Assembly (NCBI GenBank): GCA_028284805.1
Contig: JANQQZ010000132.1
Location: 24,534 to 88,533 of the forward strand
Reading direction: 5' to 3'
Origin: Phycisphaerales bacterium
GTDB taxonomy: Bacteria; Planctomycetota; Phycisphaerae; Phycisphaerales; UBA1924
DNA length: 64,000 nt
Under the pieces are notes generated by a model that worked only from the letters and a program-made list of their open reading frames with translations, ran no database searches and was not told where the DNA came from. Made by a program: the position numbers and the translations under genes. Of the stretch, positions 1 through 8,845 are shown in pieces; the stretch's first letter is position 1, and the number at the start of each line of letters is the position of its first letter.

Positions 1-1231
1 TCGTGCCGACCATCACACCGATGAGCACGACCATCAGGGGCTCCAGCAGGCTCACGAGCGACGCAACCGCGACGTCGACCTCTTCGTCGTAGTTGTCGGC
101 GATCTTCATGAGCATGACGTCCATCTCGCCTGTCTCCTCGCCCACGTCGATCATGTTCACGACGATGGGATCGCAGGTCTTGGACTCACGCAGGGGCTCC
201 GCGAACGACTCGCCCTCGCGGATCGAGTCGTGCACCTTCTGGAGCGCCTTCTCGAACACGTAGTTGCCCGAGGTCTCCTTCGTGATGGTGACAGCCTCGA
301 GAATCGGCACACCGGCTGAGATGAGTGTGCCCAGCGTCCGGGTGAACCGGGCGATGACCGTCTTGCGGATCAGGTTCCCGAAGACGGGCGTCCAGAGGAA
401 GATCATGTCGGTCGCAGCGCGCCCCGGGCCCGCCTTGCGGATCAGCTTGAACAGGATCCAGACCACGATCGGTGAGGGCAGCAGGATCAGGGCGCCCGGG
501 ATCGCCTGGTCGGGCGAGGCGGTGCCCGCGACCCACCGCGACATCTGCGTGAGCCACACGGTCAGCGCGGGCAGCGCGACGCCGAAGTCGGTAAAGATCG
601 CCTCGAACTGCGGGATGATGAACCACATGATGCCCGTCACGATCAGCAGCGCGAAGATCACGACCGCGACCGGGTAGACCATCGCGCCCTTGATCCGGCG
701 CTTCAGCCTCTGCGACTTCTCCATGAACTCGCTGAGTCGCTGGAGGATGATGTCGAGAACGCCGCCGATCTCGCCCGCCGCCACCATCTTGACGTACAGG
801 ATGTCGAACGCCTTGGGGAACTTCGCCATCGCGTCCGAGAGGCTCGAGCCGCCCTCGACCTCCTCGCAGATGCCGATGAGCGTGTTCTTCAGCAGACCGG
901 GCTTCTGCTGCGACTCGAGGATCTGCAGCGAGCGCAGCAGGGGCAAGCCCGCGTCCTGGAGCGTCGACAGCTGACGCGTGAAGAGCGTCATGTGCTTGGC
1001 GTTGACCTTCGCCCAGGGCAGGCTGATGCTGCCGCCCGCGGCCTTCTTCTTGGGTGCCGCCTTCTCGCCGTCACCCTTCGACTTGCCCTTGACCTTCTGC
1101 TCACGGATCGACGTGGGGAAGTAGCCATCGGACTTGATCTTGGCCTGCGCCTCTTCGGCGGATGCGGCCTCGACCGTGCCCTTCTGGGTCTTTCCCTTCT
1201 CGTTCAGTGCTTCGTATGCAAACGTCGGCAT
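1..1231 (-). CDS. pilC: Type IV pilus inner-membrane platform protein PilC (GspF family), C-terminus cut by window edge
   Basis: The reading frame opens at the ATG ending at 1231 (MPTFAYEALNEKGK...) and runs off the left edge after about 410 residues. Family members are about 400-420 residues, so only a short tail is missing. PilC/GspF proteins sit in the inner membrane and couple the assembly ATPase to pilin polymerisation. Visible features are the N-terminal start typical of the family, two repeated cytoplasmic GspF domains (roughly residues 85-205 and 290-405), and membrane segments near 180-207, 242-262 and 390-410. A Lys/Ala-rich linker at about 45-65 precedes the first domain. The gene lies 11 bases downstream of pilB and is the last visible gene of the pilB2-pilT-pilB-pilC operon. 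Whether it serves a pilus or a type II-like secretion system cannot be separated from sequence alone; pilT next door favours a pilus. Confidence 0.93.
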   Translation of the reverse strand, partial: MPTFAYEALNEKGKTQKGTVEAASAEEAQAKIKSDGYFPTSIREQKVKGKSKGDGEKAAPKKKAAGGSISLPWAKVNAKHMTLFTRQLSTLQDAGLPLLRSLQILESQQKPGLLKNTLIGICEEVEGGSSLSDAMAKFPKAFDILYVKMVAAGEIGGVLDIILQRLSEFMEKSQRLKRRIKGAMVYPVAVVIFALLIVTGIMWFIIPQFEAIFTDFGVALPALTVWLTQMSRWVAGTASPDQAIPGALILLPSPIVVWILFKLIRKAGPGRAATDMIFLWTPVFGNLIRKTVIARFTRTLGTLISAGVPILEAVTITKETSGNYVFEKALQKVHDSIREGESFAEPLRESKTCDPIVVNMIDVGEETGEMDVMLMKIADNYDEEVDVAVASLVSLLEPLMVVLIGVMVGT

Positions 1232-1242
1232 CGGGTCCCCCG

Positions 1243-2997
1243 CTAGTCTTCGGTGATCGTCTCGCGGACGACCTCATCGATGTTGGTCCGCCCGTCGTAG
1301 ATCCCGTTCAGGCCCGCCTCGCGGAGCGTCCGCATGCCCAGCGAGCGCGCGTGGTTGCGCAGCTGCGCCGACGAGGCTTCCTTCATGATCAACTCGCGGG
1401 CCTCGTCGTCGAGCATCATGATCTCGTAGAGGCCCATCCGCCCCTTGTAGCCCGAGCCGTGACAGTGATCGCACCCCTTGCCGCGGCTGAACTGCTTGCC
1501 CGCTACGTCTTCCGGACGCAGCTGCAACTCGAGCAATTCCTCTTCCGTCGGTGTGTAGTGCTCCCTGCACTTCGGGCAGATCGTCCGAACGAGCCGCTGC
1601 GCGACCACGCCCTCGACCGTCGCGGCGAGCAGGAACCGCTCGAGACCGAGATCGAGCAGACGCACGATCGAGCTCGGCGCGTCGTTCGTGTGAAGCGTTG
1701 TCAGCACCAGGTGACCGGTCAGCGAGGCCTGCACAGCGATCGCCGCCGTCTCGAGGTCGCGGATCTCGCCCACGAGGATGATGTCAGGGTCCTGACGCAA
1801 GAACGACCGCAGGGCCGCCGCGAAGGTCAGCCCAACCTCCGTGTTGACCTGCACCTGGCAGAGCCCGTCGATGTCGTACTCGACCGGGTCCTCCGCAGTC
1901 AGGATCTTCGTGCTGATCTCGTTCAGCTCTGCGAGCGCGGCGTACAGGGTGGTCGTCTTGCCCGAGCCGGTCGGGCCTGTAACCGCGACGATGCCGTTGG
2001 GTCGACCCGTGAGCAGCCTGAAGTCTCCGAGATCCTTCTCATCCATGCCGAGGCGCTCGAGGTTCAGCTCGACGTTCGACCGATCGAGCAGACGCATGAC
2101 CACGCTCTCGCCGTGCATGGTGGGCAGCACCGCGACGCGAAGGTCAACCGGATGCCCGCCCACGTTCAGCTCGATGCGGCCGTCCTGAGGCAGGCGACGC
2201 TCAGCGATGTCGAGGTTCGCCATGACCTTCACGCGGCTCGTGATCGCGGGCCCGAGGTGCGGCGGCGGCGGCACCATCTCGTACAGCACGCCGTCGATCC
2301 GGTACCGCATCTTGAACTCGGTCTCGAACGGCTCGAAATGGATGTCCGACGCCTTGTCCTTGATCGCCTGCAGCAGCACCAAGTTCAGGAGCTTCACGAC
2401 CTTGTTGTCGCCGGCGGCCTCGGCGACCGCCTCGAGGTCGATCGACTGGTCGCTCGTGCCCATCGCCTTGAACTTGTCGTCGCCCGCCAGATCCGACATC
2501 GCGTCCGCGATCGACTCCTCTTTGGCGAAGTGCTCGGCGATCATGGCGTCGATCTGGGCCTCGTCGGCGACCACCGCCTTGACCGTCACGCCCAGCAAGA
2601 GGCGGATGTCGTCCACCGCGCGGAAATTATCGGCCGACTTCATCGCGATCGTCAGACGCTTGGCCCGTTCCTCGTACTCGATCGGAACGATCTGGAACGT
2701 CCGAACGTTCGCCGACGGGATGACCTCCTTCAGATCGTCCTCCATCTCAAAACCATCGAGATCGACGTAGCCCATCCCGGCCTGCGCCGCGAGCCCCTCG
2801 GCAACGTCCCGCTGCGAGATGTGCCCGAGCTCGACAAGCAGCTGCCCGATCGGGACCTTGCGCCCTGCCTTCTGGATCGACAGCGCCTCGTGGACATGCT
2901 CGCGCTGCACCTTCCCGAGCTTGCGCAGGATCCTCCCGAGCTTGTGCCCTTTGAAGGCCGAATAATCGCCGTGATTTGCAAGGCTCGCCGTGGCCAT
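1243..2997 (-). CDS. pilB: Type IV pilus assembly ATPase PilB (GspE family)
   Basis: 584 residues, the family length. The protein is a hexameric cytoplasmic ATPase that drives pilin polymerisation. An N-terminal MshEN/T2SSE_N domain (about residues 15-150) is of the kind that can bind cyclic di-GMP. The ATPase core follows, with Walker A GPTGSGKTTT near 340, the Asp-box/Walker B segment DPDIILVGEIRD near 401-412, and the TLHTNDA His box. A tetracysteine zinc motif is intact: CPKC near 473 and CDHC near 509. The ATG at 2997 is preceded by GAGGAGA, a good ribosome site. pilT lies 147 bases upstream and pilC 11 bases downstream, so this ATPase is most likely the partner of that PilC. The larger gap before pilT might hold an internal promoter, but I see no convincing one. 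Confidence 0.93.
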   Translation of the reverse strand: MATASLANHGDYSAFKGHKLGRILRKLGKVQREHVHEALSIQKAGRKVPIGQLLVELGHISQRDVAEGLAAQAGMGYVDLDGFEMEDDLKEVIPSANVRTFQIVPIEYEERAKRLTIAMKSADNFRAVDDIRLLLGVTVKAVVADEAQIDAMIAEHFAKEESIADAMSDLAGDDKFKAMGTSDQSIDLEAVAEAAGDNKVVKLLNLVLLQAIKDKASDIHFEPFETEFKMRYRIDGVLYEMVPPPPHLGPAITSRVKVMANLDIAERRLPQDGRIELNVGGHPVDLRVAVLPTMHGESVVMRLLDRSNVELNLERLGMDEKDLGDFRLLTGRPNGIVAVTGPTGSGKTTTLYAALAELNEISTKILTAEDPVEYDIDGLCQVQVNTEVGLTFAAALRSFLRQDPDIILVGEIRDLETAAIAVQASLTGHLVLTTLHTNDAPSSIVRLLDLGLERFLLAATVEGVVAQRLVRTICPKCREHYTPTEEELLELQLRPEDVAGKQFSRGKGCDHCHGSGYKGRMGLYEIMMLDDEARELIMKEASSAQLRNHARSLGMRTLREAGLNGIYDGRTNIDEVVRETITED

Positions 2998-3144
2998 GCC
3001 TGTCTCCTCGGTGAGGCCCGAAGACCTCCACCATGTGTGTATCTTCGCACCAGACGTGGAAAGGTCTGCCGAAAAGACTGCGTTTCCAGGGGCTCCAGAC
3101 GTAGCGACATCCGGATATCTACTCTTCGAACTCGCTAATTGGAC

Positions 3145-4266
3145 TCAATCGCCCGTCTTGACATCCTCTTGATCCAGCTCGGCTCGACCGATGCTTCGAC
3201 CCAACTGATGGACCTTCGCTGTCAGGTCAGCCGGATTTTTGCTCTTGTCGATCATCTCCTCTGCACCGATCATGCCTCGCTCGTAGAGGCTCCAGAGGTG
3301 GTCGTCGAGGAGCTGCATGCCGAACTTCTTGCCGGTTTGAATCGCGGAATCGATTCGGAAGGTCTTGCCGTCACGAATCAGGTTGGCGATCGCGGGCGTG
3401 ACGACAAGGAACTCGTATCCCGCGACCATGCCCTTGGTGTCGACTCGGCTGAGGAGGACCTGGCTCAGCACGCAGATCAACGCCGTCGAGAGCTGGACCC
3501 GGATCTGGTTCTGCTGGGTCACAGGGAAGGCGTCGACGAGACGGTCGATGGTCTTGGCCGCCCCGGTGGTGTGGAGGGTCCCGAACACAAGGTGACCGGT
3601 CTCCGCGGCCCGGACGGCTGCCTCGATGGTCTCGAGGTCACGCATTTCACCGACGAGGATCACGTCGGGGTCCTGACGGAGGGCCCGTCGGAGGGCCTCC
3701 TCGAAGCTCGGCGTGTCGGTGCCGACCTCTCGCTGGTTGACGATCGACTGTTTGTGATAGTGGTAGTACTCGATGGGGTCTTCCATCGTGATGATGTGCC
3801 GATCCATGGTCATGTTGATGTAGTCGATCATGGTCGCTAGGGAGGTGGTCTTGCCCGAGCCGGTGGGCCCGGTCACGAGGAACATCCCGCGGGGACGGCG
3901 GATCAGGTCTCGACAGATCTCGGGCAGACCGATCTGATCGAACGTGAGCAGCTTGTTGGGGATCTGACGCAGCACGAGCGCCAGGTCGCCTCGCTGTCGG
4001 AAGCACGACACACGAAAGCGTGCCCTGTCGCCGTACGCGAAACCGAAGTCGGTGGTGCCGAGCTCCTGGAGTTCCTGCTGCTTCTGCTCGGGCGTGATGG
4101 ACTTCATGAGGCCGACCATGTCCTCTGACTCGAGAACCTTGGTCTGAAGGTCACGCAGAGTGCCGTGCAGGCGGATCGTGGGGCGCCGCCCGACCGTGAG
4201 GTGGAGGTCGTTGCCCCCCAGTTTGATCATGGTGTCGAGGAGCCGGTCGATCTGCATCGTGGACAT
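3145..4266 (-). CDS. pilT: Type IV pilus retraction ATPase PilT
   Basis: 373 residues, normal for PilT. It is the hexameric motor that depolymerises the pilus for twitching and DNA uptake. The N-terminal PAS-like domain begins with the diagnostic segment GGNDLHLTVGRRPTIR. The Walker A GPTGSGKTTS lies near residue 129. The segment DPDVILVGEMRD with the PilT-type GEMRD lies near 200. The family signature AIRNLIRE is present as AIANLIRD near 290. It lacks the T2SSE_N domain and zinc cysteines of the assembly ATPases, as expected for PilT. It is 25 bases downstream of the second PilB-like gene and in the same operon. Confidence 0.95.
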   Translation of the reverse strand: MSTMQIDRLLDTMIKLGGNDLHLTVGRRPTIRLHGTLRDLQTKVLESEDMVGLMKSITPEQKQQELQELGTTDFGFAYGDRARFRVSCFRQRGDLALVLRQIPNKLLTFDQIGLPEICRDLIRRPRGMFLVTGPTGSGKTTSLATMIDYINMTMDRHIITMEDPIEYYHYHKQSIVNQREVGTDTPSFEEALRRALRQDPDVILVGEMRDLETIEAAVRAAETGHLVFGTLHTTGAAKTIDRLVDAFPVTQQNQIRVQLSTALICVLSQVLLSRVDTKGMVAGYEFLVVTPAIANLIRDGKTFRIDSAIQTGKKFGMQLLDDHLWSLYERGMIGAEEMIDKSKNPADLTAKVHQLGRSIGRAELDQEDVKTGD

Positions 4267-4291
4267 GGGTCAGTCTCCTGCCGTCGGGGGA

Positions 4292-6040
4292 TCAGTCGAT
4301 CACGCCCGTCATCTCTTCAACCTGCGTCACGCGGGCGATCTCATCGGGCGTGGTGGTCCCCGCGAGAACCTTCACCTTCCCATCCTCGACGAGCGACCGC
4401 ATACCGTTTTGGAGGGCCAGCCTCCGCAACTCCGAAACCGGCGCGAGCCCGAACGCCGCCTCGCGGATCTCGGAGTTCATCTGCATCATCTCGAAGATGC
4501 CCTTGCGACCCTTGTAGCCCGTCGGAGCCTCGGCCGAAGGCACGGGCTTGTAGACCTTGCCCTCGGCCTCCTCCGGTGACAGGCCGACCAGACGCAAGTA
4601 CTTGTGATCGATCTCGTGCGGCTCTGCCAGTTCCTTCGACTTCGCCAGCGTCCGGATGAGCCGCTGGGCCATCACCGCCTGGATCGAGCTCGCGACCAGG
4701 AACGGCTTGATCCCCATATCAATCAGGCGGGTGATCGCACTGGGAGCGTCGTTGGTGTGGAGCGTGGAGAAGACGAGGTGACCCGTCAGGGCCGCCTGGA
4801 TGGCGATCTCGCCGACCTCCTTATCGCGGATCTCACCGACGAGGATGATGTTGGGTGCCTGACGCAGCATCGAGCGCAGGATCGAGGAGAAGGTGAACCC
4901 GATCTTCTCGCGCACCTGACACTGGTTGATGCCCTCGAAGTTGTACTCGACCGGGTCCTCGGCGGTGATGATCTTCTTGTCCGGTCGGTTCAGGACGTTG
5001 AGCGCGGAGTAAAGCGTGGTGGTCTTGCCCGAGCCCGTCGGGCCCGTGACGAGGAAGATGCCGTTGGGACGCCGGATGATCCGGTTGAACACCTCGAGGT
5101 TGTCGGGCTCGAACCCGATGTTCTCGAGGCCGATGCGGACCGAGTCGGGTCTGAGGATACGGAGGACGACCGATTCGCCGTGGTACGCGGGGCAGGCGGA
5201 GACACGGAAGTCGATGTCGGTCCCGTCTTCCATGTTGATCTTGATGCGTCCGTCCTGCGGGACACGACGCTCGGCGATGTTCAGCCCCGCGGTGAGCTTC
5301 GCCCGGCTGAGCAGGGCGTTCTGCATCCTCTTGGGCAGGTTGTCGCGCTCGATGCAGACACCGTCAATGCGGTAGCGCAGACGCACGCGATCGTGCATCG
5401 GCTCGAGGTGGATATCCGAGGCCCGCATGTTCACCGCCTCGCGCAGGATGCGGTTCCAGAGCTTCACAATCGGCGCGTCATCACCCGCGACATCGATCGA
5501 CTTGTCCATCGACTTGTCGACCGAGGCATCGATGGACTTGTCGATGGAGGCCGTAACCAGCGACTCGTCGGCGGTCACCTCGGTCGTGTCGACGATGCTC
5601 CCGCCGGCACGGAAGTGGCTCTCGATGAAGGCCCGGATCTCGTCCTTCGCGGCAAGCATCGGATCGAGCTCGACGTTCAGCCGGAACCGGAGCATGTCCA
5701 GCAGTTCGAGATTCATCGGGTCGTGCACGAGCACCTTCATCCGGCTGCCGCTCTTGCTGACGGGCAGGATGAAGTGCTTCTTGATGAGTTCCTCGGGGAT
5801 CAGGTCGGGCTGGATCTCGCCCATGCCTTCCTTGCTCGACAGATCGACGAACTCGAGCCCGAACTGTTCGGCGAGCCCCTTGGCAACGTCCTTCTCCTTG
5901 CAGAAGCCCGCCTCGACCATGGCCTCACCGACTCGTTTGCCGCTGCCCTGCGCGAGCTGCAACGCCTTGTCGACCTGAGCCGAGCTGACGGCACCCTGAC
6001 GGACCAGGATCTCACCGATTTTCTTGCGCGATCGTGCCAT
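4292..6040 (-). CDS. Second PilB/GspE-like assembly ATPase lacking the zinc motif
   Basis: 582 residues with the same architecture as PilB: N-terminal MshEN/T2SSE_N domain (about 5-150), a linker, then the ATPase core with Walker A GPTGSGKTTT near 332 and GEIRD near 397. It differs from the neighbouring pilB product in two visible ways. First, the tetracysteine zinc motif is absent: the stretch after AQRLIRTLAK has no cysteine pair. Second, the usual DPD before the Walker B segment reads APN. The linker at about 164-182 holds a short repeat of the form S-hydrophobic-D-K-S. It is the first gene of the pilus operon, divergent from coaB across 191 bases. It may be an alternative or regulatory motor, or serve a different pilus or secretion platform. 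The ATPase fold is clear; the exact role is not. Confidence 0.85.
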   Translation of the reverse strand: MARSRKKIGEILVRQGAVSSAQVDKALQLAQGSGKRVGEAMVEAGFCKEKDVAKGLAEQFGLEFVDLSSKEGMGEIQPDLIPEELIKKHFILPVSKSGSRMKVLVHDPMNLELLDMLRFRLNVELDPMLAAKDEIRAFIESHFRAGGSIVDTTEVTADESLVTASIDKSIDASVDKSMDKSIDVAGDDAPIVKLWNRILREAVNMRASDIHLEPMHDRVRLRYRIDGVCIERDNLPKRMQNALLSRAKLTAGLNIAERRVPQDGRIKINMEDGTDIDFRVSACPAYHGESVVLRILRPDSVRIGLENIGFEPDNLEVFNRIIRRPNGIFLVTGPTGSGKTTTLYSALNVLNRPDKKIITAEDPVEYNFEGINQCQVREKIGFTFSSILRSMLRQAPNIILVGEIRDKEVGEIAIQAALTGHLVFSTLHTNDAPSAITRLIDMGIKPFLVASSIQAVMAQRLIRTLAKSKELAEPHEIDHKYLRLVGLSPEEAEGKVYKPVPSAEAPTGYKGRKGIFEMMQMNSEIREAAFGLAPVSELRRLALQNGMRSLVEDGKVKVLAGTTTPDEIARVTQVEEMTGVID

Positions 6041-6231
6041 GTCTACGTCCGTTGTCCAGTTCCGGTAGCTTCAGCCGAGACGGTCCGCTCGGGCGGCCTC
6101 TCCGTGCGGCCGAACCAGCGAACCCCTGGCGTGCGTTTCTCCCTGGGAATGCAGCCGGCCGGGCACCGACCTTCCCTCGGCGGGAGCATACTGTAGGTGT
6201 CGCGCACCCACCGCCCGACCACGGCAACGCC

Positions 6232-6933
6232 ATGTCCATGTCTACGCACGATCCATCTGCCGCGTTCCATGACTGCCGGGTCCTGATCACCGCAGGACCG
6301 ACACGCGAACCGATCGACGACGTGCGTTTCATCGGCAACCGCTCCTCCGGATCACTCGGCATCGAGCTCGCACGCGCCGCCGTCGCATCTGGGCTGGAAA
6401 CACGCCTGGCACTCGGCCAATCCGTACAAAATCCGCAAATCAATGGCGTCGACCTGATCCGGTTCGACCAGACGAGCGAGCTCCGGGCGTTGCTGCGTCA
6501 GACGATGCCCGCAACCGACATCCTCGTGATGGCTGCGGCGGTCGCCGATCACACGCCGGCGCGCCAGGTGCCAGGCAAGCAGAGCCGTTCAGGGATCGGG
6601 ACCCACACCCTGGAGTTGGTGCCCACACCAGATCTGCTTGCGGAGATCGCTTCTAGCGCCAGATTAGACCAACTGCTGGTCGGTTTCGCGCTCGAGCCCG
6701 AGGAGCGTCTCATCGACTCCGCACGCCGCAAGCTCGAAGCCAAGGGCGTCGACATGATCGTTGCCAACCCGCTGGGAACCATGGAGAGTCTCGCCATCCG
6801 GGCCCGCGTTGTGGCGAAGTCGGAACTGGTCGAACTGATGGGACAGCCCGAGGGTGTACTGTCGAAGCCAGATTTCGCGACATGGCTCTGGCCCAGGCTG
6901 CTCGCGTGCCGCAGATACAAGGCAGAACGATGA
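6232..6933 (+). CDS. coaB: Stand-alone phosphopantothenate-cysteine ligase-like protein (CoaB domain)
   Basis: 233 residues matching the C-terminal (DFP) half of CoaBC, the enzyme that joins cysteine to 4'-phosphopantothenate in coenzyme A synthesis. Visible motifs are ITAGPTREPIDDVRFIGNRSSG near the N-terminus, the AAAVADHTP segment, LELVPTPDLLAEI, VGFALE and the late VANPL. The flavin-dependent decarboxylase half (CoaC) is absent, so it must be encoded elsewhere. The lysine cluster usually written KIKK after the AVADY block reads KQSR here, so the substrate-binding details may differ. The ATG at 6232 (MSMSTH) is chosen because the conserved domain begins 14 residues later; an upstream in-frame start at 6034 would overlap the divergent pilus gene. 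Its stop overlaps the next start as ATGA, which implies translational coupling. Confidence 0.82.
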   Translation: MSMSTHDPSAAFHDCRVLITAGPTREPIDDVRFIGNRSSGSLGIELARAAVASGLETRLALGQSVQNPQINGVDLIRFDQTSELRALLRQTMPATDILVMAAAVADHTPARQVPGKQSRSGIGTHTLELVPTPDLLAEIASSARLDQLLVGFALEPEERLIDSARRKLEAKGVDMIVANPLGTMESLAIRARVVAKSELVELMGQPEGVLSKPDFATWLWPRLLACRRYKAER

Positions 6934-8477
6934 ACCGACGGGTGTCAACGAAACCACGCCGGAGAGCGACGGGCGGAGCCGCCGACGTGGTCTACGAGGA
7001 CGACCACCTGGTCGGGGTCAACAAGCCGAGCGGGCTCACGACAACCGCGTCGAGGTCGGACACGCGCCGTTCGCTGCTCGATGTCGTCCTCGATCATGTC
7101 CGCTCCAACGCCGACGCATCGATGCGCGTACGCCCTGTGAACCATCTGGATCGTCGTGTGTCGGGGGTCGTGGTCTTCGCCAAGTCGAAGCGGATGGAGA
7201 GTGCGCTCGAGTCGCTCTTCCGACGCAACCGTGTCCGCAGGACCTATTCCGCGGTCGTCGAGGGAGCCTTCGATGACGCGCCGGGCACCACCGGAACGGT
7301 CCAGTCTCCCGACGCTCCATCACCCAAAGGGCGCCGAGACCGAAACGCACGGGACTCGGAGCCGCGGACGCCGGCGATCACGCACTACCGAGTCGTGGGT
7401 AAGTCGAACGGGCGTTCCCTGGTCCAGCTCCGCCCCGAAACACACCGCCGCGATCAGCTGACGGATCACATGCGTCAGATCGAACACCCGATCGTGTCCC
7501 ATCCTTCGAGCCCGTCGCGTCGAGACGCCGCACCGCCAAGGCTCATGCTGCACCTCGAGCAGATCGCCTTCGAGCACCCTAGGACGGGGCGTGATGTCCG
7601 GATCGTGGCTCCCAGACCGAGCGAGTTCGATCGCATGGTCACTGATGGGTCGGCAGCGAAGGAGACGGCCCCCGACAACGCAACCTCGACGTCCTGGGAG
7701 CGAGTCGCCGAGTGGTACGGCTCATACCAGGCCGCGGGCACCAGCGACCACTTCAGCGAGGTCATCCATCCGGGAACTCTCGAGCTCATCGGGTCCGTCG
7801 ACGGGAAGCGAGTCCTGGACGTCGCCTGCGGCGAGGGCGCGTTCGCGGCCCGCCTCGCCGAGGTAGGGGCCGCAGTGACGGGGGTCGATGCCGCGGAAGC
7901 GTTGATCGCACAAGCGAACGCGCGAGCGATCCCGCGAGCCAGGTTCGTCGCAGGCGACGCGAGCCGGCTCGACGAGATCAGCCACGAGGTAGCTGGCCCG
8001 TTCGACGCCGCGGTCAGCATGATGGCGCTCATGAACATTGCTGATCTCGATGCGACATGCCGGGGGATCTCCGCCAGGCTCGCATCGGGCGCGCCGTTCG
8101 TTGCCGTGATCCTGCACCCCGCGTTCCGAGCTCCGAAGCGATCGGCGTGGGGCTGGGACGAGCAGGCCGGGAGCGCCCCCAAGCAGTACCGCCGCGTGGA
8201 CGCGTATCTCAGCGAAGCGACCGAGCGGATCACCATGAACCCGGGAGCCGTCGCTCACGGTGCCGATCCGGTGGTGACATACACGTTCCACCGCCCGATC
8301 TCTGCCTACATCCACTCGCTGACCCGCGCCGGGTTCATGGTCAACGCGCTCACCGAGTGGGCCAGCGCCCGCACGAGCGAGCCCGGCCCGCGAGCGGCGG
8401 AAGAAAATCGCGCCCGGGCCGAGATCCCTCTGTTCTTGGGCATCCGCGCGATCCGCTCACCGCGAACCCACACATGA
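6930..8477 (+). CDS. Fusion protein: RluA-family pseudouridine synthase + class I SAM methyltransferase
   Basis: 515 residues in one uninterrupted frame. Residues about 20-226 match the RluA/RluD pseudouridine synthase fold: [16 protein letters not shown], the catalytic-Asp motif [17 protein letters not shown] near 71, [19 protein letters not shown], and the closing [17 protein letters not shown]. The usual HRLD is NHLD here, so the Arg before Leu-Asp is replaced by His while the catalytic Asp is kept. After a linker (about 226-255), residues about 255-510 form a methyltransferase with SAM motif [20 protein letters not shown] near 295, GVDAAEALI and a later [13 protein letters not shown]. The start at 6930 shares ATGA with coaB, and the stop shares ATGA with the next gene. 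Together this suggests an enzyme that both isomerises and methylates RNA, but no substrate is evident. Confidence 0.85.
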   Translation: MNRRVSTKPRRRATGGAADVVYEDDHLVGVNKPSGLTTTASRSDTRRSLLDVVLDHVRSNADASMRVRPVNHLDRRVSGVVVFAKSKRMESALESLFRRNRVRRTYSAVVEGAFDDAPGTTGTVQSPDAPSPKGRRDRNARDSEPRTPAITHYRVVGKSNGRSLVQLRPETHRRDQLTDHMRQIEHPIVSHPSSPSRRDAAPPRLMLHLEQIAFEHPRTGRDVRIVAPRPSEFDRMVTDGSAAKETAPDNATSTSWERVAEWYGSYQAAGTSDHFSEVIHPGTLELIGSVDGKRVLDVACGEGAFAARLAEVGAAVTGVDAAEALIAQANARAIPRARFVAGDASRLDEISHEVAGPFDAAVSMMALMNIADLDATCRGISARLASGAPFVAVILHPAFRAPKRSAWGWDEQAGSAPKQYRRVDAYLSEATERITMNPGAVAHGADPVVTYTFHRPISAYIHSLTRAGFMVNALTEWASARTSEPGPRAAEENRARAEIPLFLGIRAIRSPRTHT

Positions 8478-8845
8478 TGGCACCCGTCCAGGTCAAGCAG
8501 TGCGTCGTATGCGGGCGGACCATCGAGTGGCGCAAGAAATGGGAGCGGAACTGGGGCAGCATCCGGTACTGCTCGAACGCCTGCCGACGGCGCAAGCTCT
8601 CGCCCACCGATCAAGAGTTGGAAGCCGCGATACTCGGCCTCCTCGCGGAGCGTGCGGATGGCGGGACGATCTGCCCGAGCGAAGCGGCACGCCGTGTAAA
8701 CCCTGAGAACTGGCGAGGGCTCATGGAGCCGGCTCGCATGGCAGGGCGCCGCCTCGTCGATCGGGGCGAGGTCTTGTTCACGCAGCAGGGCCGCGTGGTC
8801 GATTCCTCGACCGCCAAGGGCCCCATTCGGATCAGGTTGCGGTAA
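8474..8845 (+). CDS. DUF2256-DUF3253 small zinc-binding protein
   Basis: 123 residues. The N-terminal third (about 7-42) has the DUF2256 pattern [18 protein letters not shown] followed by [10 protein letters not shown], which gives two cysteine pairs (CxxC and CxxxC), probably one zinc site. The rest (about 50-122) matches DUF3253, a winged-helix-like domain with [19 protein letters not shown] and the ending GPIRIRL. Neither domain has an assigned biochemical role. DUF2256 genes commonly sit beside cryptochrome/photolyase-related genes, and here the convergent neighbour is exactly such a gene, overlapping it by 14 bases at the 3' ends. The start shares ATGA with the upstream fusion gene; a second ATG lies one codon later. 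Confidence 0.85.
   Translation: MMAPVQVKQCVVCGRTIEWRKKWERNWGSIRYCSNACRRRKLSPTDQELEAAILGLLAERADGGTICPSEAARRVNPENWRGLMEPARMAGRRLVDRGEVLFTQQGRVVDSSTAKGPIRIRLR

Noticed and set aside
1162..3138. Long open frame on the plus strand, opposite pilB
   Set aside because: It is a GC-driven antisense frame: the minus strand encodes a complete PilB with all motifs, and the plus-strand translation is rich in Arg/Leu/His without any known family.
5490..5553. Repeat considered as a CRISPR-like or insertion-sequence signal
   Set aside because: The units are short, uneven, in frame and inside a coding linker, without spacers or inverted ends.
6041..6231. Sigma-54-like GG-N10-GC string upstream of the pilus operon
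   Set aside because: The GG and GC dinucleotides have the right spacing, but the TTGC half is CGGC, too weak to support.
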